Positions 30,395 to 42,189 of a stretch of 64,000 nucleotides of DNA are shown here, in pieces (positions within the stretch are counted from its first letter, which is position 1; each line of letters starts with the position of its first letter). The position numbers and the translations under genes are program-made. The stretch is from Prorocentrum cordatum. Taxonomy: Eukaryota > Sar > Dinophyceae > Prorocentrales > Prorocentraceae. The stretch spans positions 230,001-294,000 of the forward strand of contig CAUYUJ010014590.1 in the NCBI GenBank assembly GCA_963575745.1. The letters run 5' to 3'. A model generated the notes under the pieces. That model ran no database searches. It had not been told where the DNA came from and saw nothing but the letters and a program-made list of their open reading frames with translations.

Positions 30395-30869
30395 TTCTGC
30401 CAGAGCTGGGCGGGTGGCACGTAATGTTGTGTTGTTCCCATCCTACTCAAGGACCGCATCCCAGAAATAATTTCGAGCACCCGGAATTTCGGTACTCCTT
30501 AGGCGCTCGAAATCTTCCTGGTGGTCAAGACTAGTGGGAAAATCATAAAGTAATGTCGAGTCGGGCCTGTCCCTCCGCAGGAGGAAATATATTCAAGGAT
30601 AGTCATAAAGTAGTTCGGGACGATTTGTTAATTATGTTTGCAAATTTAATGAGCATGTTTGGGTATGTTTAATTTTTCACCGACAGAAAAAAAACGCCTG
30701 TAGGGAGACATCACCCGAACCTAATATTAAAACAGTGGCACGTGTGCCATGGCTCTTGCACAGAAAGAAGGGGGAGGAGGAGGAGGTGGAGGAGGAGGGG
30801 GGAAGAGGGGGCAAGACATCGCCCCTCGGGGCCCAGCAACGGGGCCCAAATCCCAGGTGGGGAGGGGGG

Positions 30870-31655
30870 GGGAGGTGGTGTGCGTCGCGACGCGGAATAA
30901 AGTGCTCGGAGCGGAGGGGGCACGGGGCGGAGGTCCCACTGGGGCGCTGGGGGCGCGGAGAGGAGGGGGGGGAGGTGGTGTGCGTCGCGACGCGGAATAA
31001 AATGGTCGGGGCGGAGGGGGCATTGGGCGGGGCTTGGGGCAGAGGGCCACGGGGCGGGGGTCCAACTGGGGCGCTGGGGACGGGGGGGGAGGTGGTGTGC
31101 GTCGCGACGCGGAATAAAATTGTCGGGGCGGAGGGGGCACGGGGCGGAGCCCCCACTGGGGCGCTGGGGACGCGGGGAGGGAGGTGGGGGAGGTGGTGTG
31201 CGTCGCGACGCGGAATAAAACGTTCGTGGCGGAGGGGGCAGTGGGCGGGGCTCCCGCTGGGGCGCTGGCGACGCGGGGGGGCTCGGGGCAGAGAGCCACG
31301 GCGCGGGGGTCCCACTCTGGCGCTGGGGACGCGGGGGGAGGGGGTGTGTGCGACGCGGAATAAAGCGTTCGTGGCAGAGGGGGCAGTGGGCGGGTCCCCC
31401 GCTGGGGCGTTGGGGACGCGGGGAGGCTCGGGGCAGAGAGCCACGGCGCGGGGGTCCCACTCTGGCGCTGGGGACGCGGGGCGGGGGGGGGGATGTGCGA
31501 CGAAAAATACGTTCGTGGGCGCGGGGGCGGTGGGCGGGGCTCCCGCTGGGGCGCTGGGGCGGGGGAGCTCGGGGCAGAGAGCCACGGCTCGGGGGTCCCC
31601 TTCTGGCGCTGGGGACGCGGCGGGGGGGGTGCGACGCGGAATAAAGTGGTCGGAG
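30870..31655. repeat. ~100-bp tandem array with GCGTCGCGACGC palindrome
   Basis: About seven degenerate units, most with TGCGTCGCGACGCGGAATAAA followed by GGAGGGGGC and CACTGGGGCGCTGGGG. The 12-bp palindrome GCGTCGCGACGC and an AATAAA word recur in several units. 30395-30870 and 31660-32160 hold no gene I recognise. Confidence 0.85.
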
Positions 31656-32162
31656 TTATAGACACCCTGTGCAAGAGGATGGGGGTGCCCTTTGGGGTGG
31701 GGCTCTTTTGGAGCCAGCTGGTGCCCTGAAGGGGCCCAAGAGGCCCCCTTTAGGGCCTTTTCCTTCACCCCCCAGTTTGGTCACCCGCCACTGCCACCCG
31801 CCCGAGCGGTGTCTCTGGCCCAAGGTGCCCCCAGGATTTCCAAGCAGGCCCCCCACGGCGACCAGAGCACCTCTCATGAGGCTCTGAGGGGGCTCCAGAT
31901 CGGAGCGAAGAGCTGGGGACACCGTGGGCCAGGGACACCTTTAGCAACACCCGACCCGGGCAAGGGGAGCCGTTCAGTGGTTGGGCCCCGAAGCCCCAAA
32001 GAGTGAGCCTGAGTCTTCCAAGCATGTACGCTGAAGCTGGTGCTTCCTCGCGGGCGGGCAGTTCTTGCAAGTGGAGAGGGGGCGGGCACCCCCCAGTACG
32101 CAGCACTGCACCAGGTCCCACGAAGCCCAATGCCACCCACGCCCGACAGAAGCCTTCGGACG

Positions 32163-32906
32163 TCAGCGCCGGCGTCGACGACCGCGCCGCCGTCGTCGGC
32201 CGGGCAGGACGAGACACTGGCGCGCGAGCTCCGGAGCCTGCTCCAGGACGGCGCCGCGTCCGCCAGCGTCGTCGTCGTCGTCGTCGTCGTCATCGTCGTT
32301 GTCGTCGTCGTCGAGGGTCCTTCGTCGTTCTGCTGCCGCCGTCGTCGTTGTCGTCGTGGCTGTCGGCGGGGATCGTGGTCGTCGTCGTCGCCGTCGTCGA
32401 GGGCCGACGGTCGAGATTTGAGCTTCTCGGCCGCTTTGCGGGCTTTTTGAGCCTGCTTTGGCGCCGACGTATACCGCCGTGGCCACGGCTGGATCCGCGT
32501 CGAAGTTCAGGTCAGAATTCGCCTCAGGCATGTCCGTGGTTCGCCGTCGTCGGACGTTGTGCTTGTATTCGTCTTTGTCTTCGCCATCGCTTTCTTTAAA
32601 CAAGATTTGAGACCAGTCGGAGCTTTCCGAAGGTCGTTGGAGGCTACCAGAGGTCGCCGGAGAAGTGACGGGGAGCGGCGCAGGGGGAGGGAGAGCCTGG
32701 AGGAGGGTTGGAGGGAGGTTGTGGGAGGGACGGGCGAGGCGGAACATGATCGGAGGTTGGGGGGTTCGAGCGGAAGTGACCCCAACCGGGAAATCGGTTT
32801 CGGTTTCGGTTCGTGTCGTGCGTGTGGGCGAGGCGAGGCTGCGCGAGTTCAAGTCATAGTAGGGGCCATTTATTGCCAAACGGGCCGCCCCCCGAGCGCC
32901 GGGCAT
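32163..32906 (-). CDS. Possible exon, acidic and basic low-complexity protein
   Basis: A 247-codon minus frame. The middle looks natural (SDWSQILFKESDGEDKDEYK, MPEANSDLNFDADPAVATAV), followed by poly-Arg, Thr-rich and poly-Asp tracts that coincide with a (GTC)n repeat at 32260-32320. The N-terminal part (TRTTRTETETDFP) is the dispersed module also found at 33605 and 37500, so it is probably not part of a gene. Confidence 0.3.
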   Translation of the reverse strand: MPGARGAARLAINGPYYDLNSRSLASPTRTTRTETETDFPVGVTSARTPQPPIMFRLARPSHNLPPTLLQALPPPAPLPVTSPATSGSLQRPSESSDWSQILFKESDGEDKDEYKHNVRRRRTTDMPEANSDLNFDADPAVATAVYVGAKAGSKSPQSGREAQISTVGPRRRRRRRPRSPPTATTTTTTAAAERRRTLDDDDNDDDDDDDDDDAGGRGAVLEQAPELARQCLVLPGRRRRRGRRRRR

Positions 32907-33070
32907 GGCCCCAAGTTATCCCGGCGGTTGTCCCGATGGTTGTGGTTGTCCCGATATTTGTCCCGATGGTTGCCCCGATGGTTGTCCCGATGATTGTCCC
33001 GATGGTGGTCCCGGTGTTTGTCCCGATGGTTGATATCATTATACCTAGATGCATACATATATACATATAT
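32755..33070 (+). repeat. Composite satellite (GTCCCG type), short copy
   Basis: A module with CGGTTTCGGTTCGTGTCGTG and GGGCGAGGCGAGGCTGCG is followed by GTTGTCCCGATG repeats (32925-33030) and a TATA/GATA run. It leads directly into the next composite element. Confidence 0.65.
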
Positions 33071-33084
33071 AGATAGATAGATCA

Positions 33085-33600
33085 GCAAAGATCAGAGTGA
33101 GGGGGCCGAGCGGTCATTCATTGTCCTTGGGTGCGTGGCTGAAGTGGGGATCCGTGGTGGGGATCCTTCTTGTTGTTGTTGTCGTCGTCCCCCCCCGCGA
33201 CCCGCCCGCGACCCACCCGCGACCCGCCTCGCGACCCTACCCGCGACCCACCCCGCGACCAACCCGCGACCCAACCAGTGACTCACCCGCGACCTACCAC
33301 GTGACCCACCCCGCGACCCACCCCGCGACACACCCCGCGACCAACCCCGCGTCCCACCTCGCGACCCACCCCGCGACCAACCGCGCGAACCACCCCGCGA
33401 CCCACCCCCGATCCACCCGCGACCCATACGCGACCCACCCGCGACCAAGCCCCCGACCCACCCATCGCGCCTGCGGCGGGATCACTGCATAATTTGTAAA
33501 AGTTCGGCGCCTGCGGCGGGCTTCTTCAGAGCCTCGCAGACTGCCGACGTCCGCGCAGCCCCCTCACTCTTATCCGCATCTGCGGGGTGCTACGTATATT
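33085..33600 (+). mobile_element. Composite repeat (CGACCC type), copy 2
   Basis: In order: AGAGTGAGGGGGCCGAGCGG and GTGGCTGAAGTGGGGATCCG; (TTG)n/GTCGTC; a (CGACCCACCCG)n minisatellite (33195-33465); GGCGCCTGCGGCGGGC; CAGACTGCCGACGTC ... CTCACTCTTATCCGCATC; and GGGTGCTACGTAT. AGAGTGAGGGGGC near the left end is inverted about 25 bp inside the right end. Confidence 0.75.
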
Positions 33601-33604
33601 TGTG

Positions 33605-34740
33605 GTTGGGGGGTGACATCGCAGTGGAACGGAGACCCCCAACCGGGAAATCGTTTCGTTTCGTTCGTGTCGTGCGTGAGGGCGAGGCGAAGCTGCGTGG
33701 GCGCGCGAGAGGAATGAACCCGCCGTTGCTAGGGCGAAGTCAAGACAAATGATTCTCCCCCTCCTGCCCGTCCGGCGGTGGCCCGCTGTGTCCCGCGGTG
33801 TCCCGTGGTGTCCCGTGGTGTCCGCCGTTGCTAGGGCGAAGTCAAGACAAGTGATTCACCCCCGCCCGCCCGTCCAGCGGTGGCTCGCGGTGTCCCGCGG
33901 TGTCCCGTGGTGTCCCGTGGTGTCCCGTGGTGTCCGCCGTTGCTAGGCCGAAGTCAAGACAAATGGTTCTCCCCCGCCCGCCCGTCCAGCGGTGGCTCGC
34001 GGTGTCCCGCGGTGTCCCGTTGTATCCCGTGGTGTCCCGTGTTGTCCCGTGGTGTCCCGTGGTGTCCCGTTGAGTGAGATCGATACTGAGATCGATACTC
34101 AGATCGATGTGGTGCCCCGAGGTGTCCCGTGGTGTCCCAAAAAGTGAGATCGATTGTGATATCGATAGTGCGATCGACAGATGTCCCGTGGTGTCCCGTG
34201 GTGTCCCGTGGTGTCCCGTTGAGTGAGATCGATAGTGAGATCGATATTGAGATCGATATGGTGCCACGATGTGTCCCGTGGTGTCCCAACAAGTGAGATC
34301 GATAGTGAGATCGATAGTGAGATCGATGTGGTGTCCCGTTGTGTCCCGTGGTGTCCCGTGGTGTCCCGTTGAGTGAGATCGATAGTGAGATCGATAGTGA
34401 GATCGATGTGGTGTCCCATCGGTGTCCCGTGGTGTCTCGTGGTGTCCCGTGGTGTCCGATGGTGTTCCGTTCAGTGAGATCGATAGTGAGATCGATAATA
34501 ATACCGATAGTGCGATCCAGAGGTGTCCCGCGGTGTCCTTCGGTGTCCCGTGGTGTCCGTTGAGTGAGATTGATAGTGAGACCAGTGAGATCGACAAGTG
34601 TCCTGTCGTGTCCCGAGGTGTCCCGTGGTGTCCGGTTGAGTGAGATCGATAGTGAGATCGATTGAGTCAGATGTTGGTTCTTCCCCCTCGCCCCCCCCCC
34701 CACAACCTCCTTATCACCCGAAGGGTGGTCGTATAGGTAT
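33605..34740 (+). repeat. Composite satellite (GTCCCG type), long copy
   Basis: The GTTCGTGTCGTGCGTG module is followed by GTGGTGTCCC decamers interleaved with GAGATCGATAGT dodecamers (33780-34670), then an end module with AACCTCCTTATCACCCGAAG and GGTCGTATA. Long His/Ile/Asp- or Val/Cys-rich frames across it are satellite by-products. Confidence 0.8.
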
Positions 34741-34824
34741 ACATATACGTAAAGATAGAGAGACAGACAGAGAGATATATGGATAGAGAGATCGATCTAC
34801 AGCGAGATAGAGAGATATTTCGAT

Positions 34825-34939
34825 CAGAGTGCGGGGGCCGAACGGTCATTTCTTGTCCCTGGGTGACTGGCTGAAGTGGGGATCCGTGGTGAGGATCTTG
34901 TTGCGTTGTTGTTGTAGTTGTTATTATTGTTGGTGTTGC

Positions 34940-34977
<38 letters not shown>

Positions 34978-35425
34978 CTTATCGTCGTCCCCCCCCGCGA
35001 CGCACCCGCGACCCAACCCGCGACCCACCCCGCGACCCACCCCGCGACCAACCCGCGACCCAACCCGCGACCCACCCGCGACCAACCAGCGACCCACCCG
35101 CGACCCACCCATGACCAACCCGCGACCCACCCCGCGACCCATCCGCGACCCACCCCGCGACCCATCCGAGACCCACCCGCGACCCATTCGCGACCCATTT
35201 GCGACCCACCCGCGACCCACCCCGCGACTCACCCGCGAACCACCCGTGACCCTTCCGCGACCGACCCGCAATGGTTTAATGAAAAAATCGGCGCCTGCGG
35301 TGGGTTCGTTGTATAATTTTTGAAACTTTGGCGCCTGCGGCGGGCTTTTCCGGAGTCTCGCAGACTGCCGACATCCCCTCCGCCCGCTCACTCTTATTCG
35401 CATCGGCGGGGTGCTACGTATACAT
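34825..35425 (+). mobile_element. Composite repeat (CGACCC type), copy 3
   Basis: Same module order as copy 2: AGAGTGCGGGGGCCGAACGG, a long (TTG)n (34905-34980), (CGACCCACCCG)n (34995-35270), two GGCGCCTGCGG motifs, CAGACTGCCGACATC and GGGTGCTACGTAT, bounded by GATA and TA runs. Confidence 0.75.
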
Positions 35426-35684
35426 TTATATCTATCTATATATATATATATAAAATACACACATATATATATATATATATACACAAGTGGCACGTGTGTG
35501 CCCAGGCTCATACAAAAACTGAAGGGGCGTTTGAAGCAGGAGTGAAATCCAACATCGAAGTCGCACTCGAGCGCAAGTGGGGTTGCCACACCTTGCGATG
35601 TGTGTACCAGGGCCCCCAGGAAGCCTTAGGAGGCCCGACTTGGATACCAGAAGAGGCTCCAGGAGGCCCCAGGATTGTGAGTGT

Positions 35685-35689
<5 letters not shown>

Positions 35690-35734
<45 letters not shown>

Positions 35735-36015
35735 TGATGTATGCTTCGTGTGGTGCGTGCTTTTTGTGTGTTGTCGGTGTTGTGTGTGTGTGTGTGTGTG
35801 TTATATTTGTCTAGCGTGTGATGTGTTGGGCGTGATTTGTGTCTCTGTGTGCATGTAGTTCTGAAGCCCCAGGAGGCCCCAGGAGGCCCCAGGAGGCCCC
35901 AGGAGGTTTCAGGACACCCCCAGGAGGCTCCGAGGCGGGGTCTGGGGTGCCAGAAGGTTCAGAAGGCCCAGGAGGCTCCAGGAGGTTCCAGGAGGCCCCC
36001 AGGAGGCTCCGAGGC
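35690..36015. repeat. (TG)n tract and CCAGGAGGCC decamer repeat
   Basis: 35690-35810 is (TG)n-rich. 35865-36015 is a run of CCAGGAGGCC words with one ~70-bp internal duplication (GAGGCTCCGAGGCGGGGTCT). 36016-36290 has no recognisable gene. Confidence 0.85.
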
Positions 36016-36289
36016 GGGGTCTGGGGCCCATTCACTGAGAATCGGGGTCACAATTATTGAAATTACCATGTGTTTTTGAAGGTTTTATGTTAAAATGTTG
36101 AATTTCCCATGTGTTTCTGGACCCTGACGTCGCGATCTGCGTGAGGGGTGCCACCGATTTTCAGAATTTCGAGGATGTTCCGAGCGAAACGCCCAGAAAA
36201 ATCGCGGACGCGTGCGCATTAATCGCCTCTGAGCTCTACTCCCTCGGAGAGGTGCGTATGAGAATATACATATATATATATACACAGAC

Positions 36290-36955
36290 AAATCTACAGA
36301 CACGTAGCACCCCGCCGATGCGGATAAGAGTGAGCGGGCGATGGGGACGTCGGCAGTTTGCGAGACTCTGGAGAAGCCCGTCGCAGGCGCCAATTTTTGC
36401 GTTGAACCAACGTTGGTAGGTCGCAAATGGTCGCGGGTGGATCGCTTGTGGGTCGTTGTTGGGTCGCGGGTGTAGATGGCAGAAACTCCACCCCATAATA
36501 ATCACCCCGGCAAGCGAAGCCGTTTAGTTAATGCACACAAGGAATGGATCGAACAGGGCAGGGCTGTTTAGTCAACGCCCAGGGCCGTTTAGTAGACGTC
36601 AATTATCGGGTCCGGGTGGTTTTTCCTCCCTTGAGGGTTGGTCGCGGGATGGGCCGCGGGTGGGTCGCGGGGTGGGTCGTGGGTGGGTCGCGGATGAGTC
36701 GCGGATGGATCGCGGGGTGCGCCGCTGGTGGGTCGCGAGTGGGTCGCGGGTGGGTCTCGGGTGGGTCGCGGGTGGGTCGCGGGTGGGTCGCGGGTGGGTC
36801 GCGGGATGGGTCGCGGGTGGGTCGCGGGTGGGACGACGACAACAAACAACATCAGCAACACAAACGCAACAAGCAGAATTCTCATTACGAATTCTTGGTT
36901 CAGACATGCGCGCAGGGACAATACATGACCGTTCGGCCCCTCTCTCTGACTTATA
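36290..36955 (-). mobile_element. Composite repeat (CGACCC type), copy 4
   Basis: Reversed orientation: GTAGCACCCCGCCGATGCGG, AGAGTGAGCGGGCG, the CGCAGGCGCC motif, a GGGTCGCGGGTG minisatellite (36640-36835), (AAC)n and GACCGTTCGGCCCCTCTCTC, then TA repeats. A ~90-bp stretch at 36490-36600 has no counterpart in the other copies. Confidence 0.7.
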
Positions 36956-37064
36956 TACATATATATATATACAAAGGAATAGATCGATATATATATATAT
37001 ACATATGCATTGATAGAGAGTTAGATATACATTCTGAGTGATGCATAACTGCTAGACTGATAGA

Positions 37065-37310
37065 CTGATGTATATATATATATATACATATACGCATACA
37101 TATACATACATACATACATACATACATACATTCATACATACATACATACATTCATACATTCATACATACATACATACATACATACATACATGCATACATA
37201 CGTACGTACGTACATACACACATACATACATACATACATACATACATACATACATACATACATACATACACACATACATACATTCATTCATACATACATT
37301 TTTGTATACA
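37065..37310. repeat. (CATA)n microsatellite
   Basis: About 245 bp of CATA with CATTCATA and CGTA variants. Confidence 0.95.
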
Positions 37311-37494
37311 CATACACGGCCGTCCTACATAGATAACTCGCAAGATAAGGCGATAGATAGATGGGCAGACGTGCGCGACAATAGGAACGTTGAAGAAACC
37401 ACCAAAGAATCCAGAAGCATCGCAAATCGACCGCCGCCCCGTTTCCCCCCGAAACCTCAAACCTCTCGGTGGCAGTCGAACAAGCGAGCATTAT

Positions 37495-38525
37495 GGGAGG
37501 TGAGGGATATCGGGGTGGAACGGAGAGCCCCCCACGGGGAATTCGGTTTCGGTTTCGTGTTCGTGTCGTGCGTGCGGGCGAGTCGAAGCTGCGTGGGACG
37601 GCGAGAAGACTGAGCCCTCCTTTGGCCAGGGCTCGGCGAGAACAGAAGTCCGCCCCACCGTGGCCGCGTGGCGGGCGGTGGCCGGGCATGACCCGCCGTG
37701 GTGTCCCGATGGTGTCCCGTAGTCTCTAGTCGTGTCCCCTGGTGTCCCGCGATGGCCCGTGGTGTCCCGTGGCGTTCTGTTCCGTGCTGTCCCGTGGTGT
37801 CGGTGTCCCGTCAGGTCGACAGTGAGATCGATAGCGAGAATGGTGATGATATTCATAGTGAGATCGATGGCGCGATCAATAGCGATATCTCTAGTGAGAC
37901 CAATCGTGAGATCGATTTTTAGTTCGATTGTGATATCGATTACAAGATCGATAGTGGGATCGATAGTGCGATCGAAAGAGGGATGTAGAGTGAGATCGAT
38001 AGTGAGATCGTGAGATCGATTGTGAGACCGATCGTGGAGTCGATCGTGCGATCGATACAGGGAGAGATATTGATATCTACAGTGCGATAAACAGTGAGAT
38101 TCGGAGTGATCGACAGTGAGATCGACAGTGAGATCGACTGCGATTTTCATAGTGAGATCGATAGTGTGACCGATCGTGATATCAATCGTGAGATCGATAA
38201 TGCGATCGGATTGAGGTCGATAGTAATATCGATTGTGGGATCGTTATTGAACTTGTCAGTGAGATCGTTTGTCAGGTCAATTGTCAGGTCAAATGTGAGT
38301 CCGATAGTGGGGTCGATATTACTATCGTTCGTCAGATCGGTATTGAGATCGGTAGTGATATTTAGTTTGAGATCGATTTCGAGATCGGTCGTGAGTTCGA
38401 CAGTGAGAGGGGAAATGGGGTAAATGGATAGTGAGTTCGACAGTGAGATGGATTGAGTGACACGTTGGCTTCCGCCCTTGAACCTCCTTATCACGCCAAG
38501 GGAGGTCGTATAAGTACTATGGCAG
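37495..38525 (+). repeat. Composite satellite (GTCCCG type), third copy
   Basis: The TTCGTGTCGTGCGTGCGGGC module (37540-37615), GTGGTGTCCCG repeats (37695-37810), GTGAGATCGATA repeats (37810-38450), and the end module AACCTCCTTATCACGCCAAG with GGTCGTATAAGTA (38480-38520). Confidence 0.75.
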
Positions 38526-38819
38526 GATTGGCTCGTTGAGGCAGGGGATGATCGTGGCGCTTTGTTTTACACGCGCAAGTGGGGCCTCTTGGTAAGACTA
38601 ACGAAACGACGCGACACGACGACGGGGACGACAGACGACACGACATCGACACGAGTGTGGCATGTGTGAGGGTGAACGTGGCAGAGCCCCATCAGATAGT
38701 AGCGCCACCCGTATGCGTCCAGGTTGAGGAGGGGCTTGGGGGTGGGGGTCGGGGGAGGGGATGTGGATGATGAGCACGAGGGGAGGGAGGGAGGGAGGGA
38801 TACGATGCCGAAAAGGAAT

Positions 38820-39420
38820 GTATCAGGGACTTGGACGAAGACTATGACTATGACGACACTGATGCTGGTAACAGCGATTATGATGGCGGTGGTTATGACT
38901 ATGTACATGGTGATGTTAATACTGATGCTGATGCTGCTGATGATGTGAACACTTCGGTGATGATGCTAGTGATGATGCTGATGGTAACGATGATTATAAT
39001 GATAATGGTGCTGATGCTGATGAAGATGATACTTATGAAGATGCTGATGGTGGCGATGGTGATGTTGATGGTTATGACGACGTTGATGACACCGATGAGG
39101 ATGATGTTGATGATGGCTTGGGGAGAAAGTGGTCCGTCTACGAGAGGACAGGGCCCGTCTAGAATGCCGACCCCATGTCCTCCGCAATCGTGTTTGCCCG
39201 ACGTGGAGAAGGGAGAGAAGGAGGAAGAAGAGGAGGTGGAGGGCGGCGTTCGACGAACTCTAGCGCCTTCGGCTCGTCAGGAGGAGGAGGAAGAGGCGGA
39301 GGAGGAAAAGGGGGGGAGGAGGAGGAGGAGGAGGAGGAGGAGGAGGAAAAGGGGGAGGAGGAAAAGGGAGGGAAGGAGGAGGTGGAGGAGGAGGAGGAGG
39401 AGGATCTCACGTTTCAGAAG
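38820..39420. repeat. (GATGNT)n and (GGA)n tracts
   Basis: 38840-39120 is a degenerate GATGCT/GATGAT repeat; 39190-39415 is GGA-rich. Asp-, Met- or Glu-rich frames are by-products. 38530-38820 and 39420-39770 show no recognisable gene. Confidence 0.85.
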
Positions 39421-39774
39421 GTGGCGCTTCCTGCCCGCTGGGCGATTGCAGCCGCCTGGCCGATGCCAAACAAAGTCTCCCCTTTCCTCCCAGGGATCCC
39501 GCCATTCCCGGCCAATCCGTTGCCCGTCCGGTGCCATGCAAGAATGCGCGGCCGGGCGCCGTCAAATTTTTGACGCTTCGCGTATCCCCACCAGCCCATC
39601 CAGAAACGATGTCCAGACAAGTTCAAGAGATCAGGGAAGTGGGGGAGCAACGAGAGGGACAGCCGATCCGTGCAAAGGTTGAGGCGGAAGAGGAGGCCAG
39701 ATGGATAGATGAGGGGGTGGCGAGGAACCGAGCAAAGGAGGGATGAGGAGAATGATGACGCTGGGTGGATGGTT

Positions 39775-40130
39775 GAATGCCGCTCGGATGCCTCTTGGGA
39801 GCCTTTTGGAAGCCTCTTCGGGCGTCTTGGGGGTCTCTTGGCGGTCAATGGGGGCTCTTGGGCGTCTTGGGTGCTTCGGGGGGGCCTCTTGAGGCCACTT
39901 GTGATCCTCTTGGGGGGCTCTTGGGGGCCTGTTAGAGGCCTCTTGGGGCCTCTTGAGGTTCTCTTGGAGCTTCATGGCGGCCTCTTGGAGCCTCTTGGAG
40001 GCCTCTTGGAACCATCCTGGGAGCCTCTTGGGGGCTTCTTGGGGCCTCATGGCGGCCTCTTGGGGCCTCTTGGAGGCCTCTTGGAAGCCTCTTGTGGCCT
40101 CCTGGGCGCCCTTTGGGGCCATCTTGGAAG
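39775..40130. repeat. GGCCTCTTGG-type decamer repeat
   Basis: GCCTCTTGGGG and GGAGGCCTCTTGG words recur about thirty times, resembling 170-700. Peptide repeats such as QEAPRG on the minus strand follow from it. Confidence 0.8.
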
Positions 40131-40745
40131 CGATCGATCAAAGAAGAGGGTGGAGTTAATTAACCTTGCCCCCCCAAGAGGCCAAAATGGGGGCAACACC
40201 ATAGTAAAACCTATGATTTTGGCTTCGTCGCCGAGGCCGTTTTGGACGCTCCAACTACCAGCGAACCCCCCCGTCCAGGTCCAGGGGAGGGGGTTAGGGG
40301 GAGAGGTAAACCCCTCCCCGAAGGGGGAGAAGGAGGTTGGAAGAGGAAACTCCCGGAACCACCTGCGCCCAGAGGGCTGGTGGGATTCTGTGCCGGCGTG
40401 TGCCAGGCATTGGTCGGCACGTGCGGAGCTGGGATCCCCGGGCGCCGCCCGCGGGCCCCCGTTGGCCCACCAGCTGTTGCTTCCCCGATCGCGGCAGTGA
40501 TCCTGGAGGGCATGTCCGGGCTTCCTGGGGCGGCGTTCCTGCGAGTTGTTTTCTGCGGAAGTACGGGGCGCGCGGCAATGGGCGAGCATGGGTGGGGCTT
40601 TCCTGGCCAGTGACGCCGCGGGCATGGATCATCGCGCGCGCGGGCGCGCGCGGGGGGGCGGCGGCTTCGACGCTGCCCCGCACAGAGGCGCACAGGTCGG
40701 CGCCCGCACAGTGCGCTGCACGTGCGCACAGGAAAAGCAAACAGA

Positions 40746-42180
40746 TCAACCCATCAACGCAACAACAAATATTGTAAGGATGGGCCTTGTGCCGCGCGCC
40801 TCGGATCGCGCGTTTCCTTGGAGCCACTGGGCCGCGCTGCGCCGAGCGCGGTCCCGGCGCGCTACTGCAAAACCCCATTCGTGGCGAGCGGGCGCCTCGT
40901 CCTCCGTGCCCGCATCGTCGTCGCCAGCTTGCCAAGCTGCTGAGCAACGTGCGCGGCGCCAGCTTTTTTCGACGCTGCGCAGCACGACGGAATCGGGCAC
41001 CAGTAGCTTCTCTTGTTCGCGCGAGAGGGTCAGTGCGACGAGCGCCACGTCTTCCATCAGCATGCCAGGGACCAACGCCTCGGTGCTGAATCGCGCGACG
41101 GGACCACGCGCAGCGACGTCGCGCGCCAAGACGGGACTCAGCGCCAGCAGCCGCGTACCCACGAGTGCGACGCGCAGTGCAACGAGCACCGCGCCTCCGA
41201 GCAGCACGTCTGGGAGTGTCGCGAGACAGTGCAGCGCGCTGAAGTCGAGCGCCACGACGTCGAACAGCACGAGGAGCTCCTGCCCCAGCTGATTGACACT
41301 TACGACTGAGACAAGCACTTCATCGAAGAGCGCGCGTCTGCAGCGACGCGGCTGCGACCGGCATTGCGACGCCAGGGGGCGCGACTCAATGTGGTGCCGC
41401 TGCGTTGCGCAGCGCGACGGAGTCCAGAGCTGGCGGCTCCGCCATGGGGGGGCGGGCAGTGCCAAGAGCACCGCGCCTCAGGGACAAAAGCATCTACTTC
41501 GAGTGGTGCGATGGGAGCAAGCACCGCGCGTTCGCGCGTCGAGTGCAAGAGCCAAGGCATGAGGGCCACTTGTTTCTTTGTCTATCAGGCCAAAGTTCTT
41601 CGCGTGAGATTGCCCATCGCAGGTCGGCTCGCGTGGCGTTCTTGGTGTACCGCCGTTCTTTTGTGTCGCGCTACTGTGGTAGTCACGCCGTGGTGGAGCT
41701 TAGTGGCCGCGCGCCCCCCCTTAAAAAAACGAGTTCGCGCATCGAGGCGATGCCCGGCGCCTTCAACCTGACATCCACGAGTGAGATGAGGCGATTTACG
41801 AGCATCGCGGCGGGCGAGCAGGGCGCCTGGGGCCATCGCGAACCTTTTCTTCGCGACGATATCTTGTTTTAGATCGTCGAGTTGCGCGGCGACATACAGC
41901 CACAGCGGTCTTGCGCCCGCGAGCGAGGTGCGCGGCGCGTCGATCGCCGCGCTCATCAGCAATGCATATGCGACCGGTGCTTCGACACGGAGCAACGCGA
42001 CGGCGTGGAGTACCGCGACGTGGACCAGCGGGGGGTATCAAGCACCGCCATGCCTAGCAGCACGACAGCCGCGACCACGGTTGTCTCCAGCACATCGACG
42101 CTGAGTAGCGCGACAAGTTCGGCGGGGGCAAGCGCCGACAGGCCGAACATGCATACGGCCATATGAGGATTCAACCACGC
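40746..42180 (-). CDS. Possible hydrophobic membrane-protein reading
   Basis: The minus strand gives aliphatic segments in linked frames: MAVCMFGLSALAPAELVALL and VVAAVVLLGMAVLD (about 42060-42165), LWLYVAAQLDDLKQDIVAKK (about 41890), then in 40746-41471 FDEVLVSVVSVNQLGQELLV and GGAVLVALRVALVGTRLLAL, ending with a charged tail (REQEKLLVPDSVVLRSVEK). Two frame changes are needed, so introns or decay must be assumed. GCGACGAG-type words recur through the region and a repeat origin is possible. Confidence 0.3.
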
Positions 42181-42189
42181 CGAACGTAA

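Noticed and set aside
30677-31768. Minus-strand Pro/Ala-rich frame of 363 codons
   Set aside because: Coincides exactly with the ~100-bp GC-rich tandem array; overlapping frames on both strands are equally open.
33842-34703. His/Asp/Ile-rich 250-codon proteins on the minus strand
   Set aside because: Produced by the GTGGTGTCCC and GATCGATA satellites.
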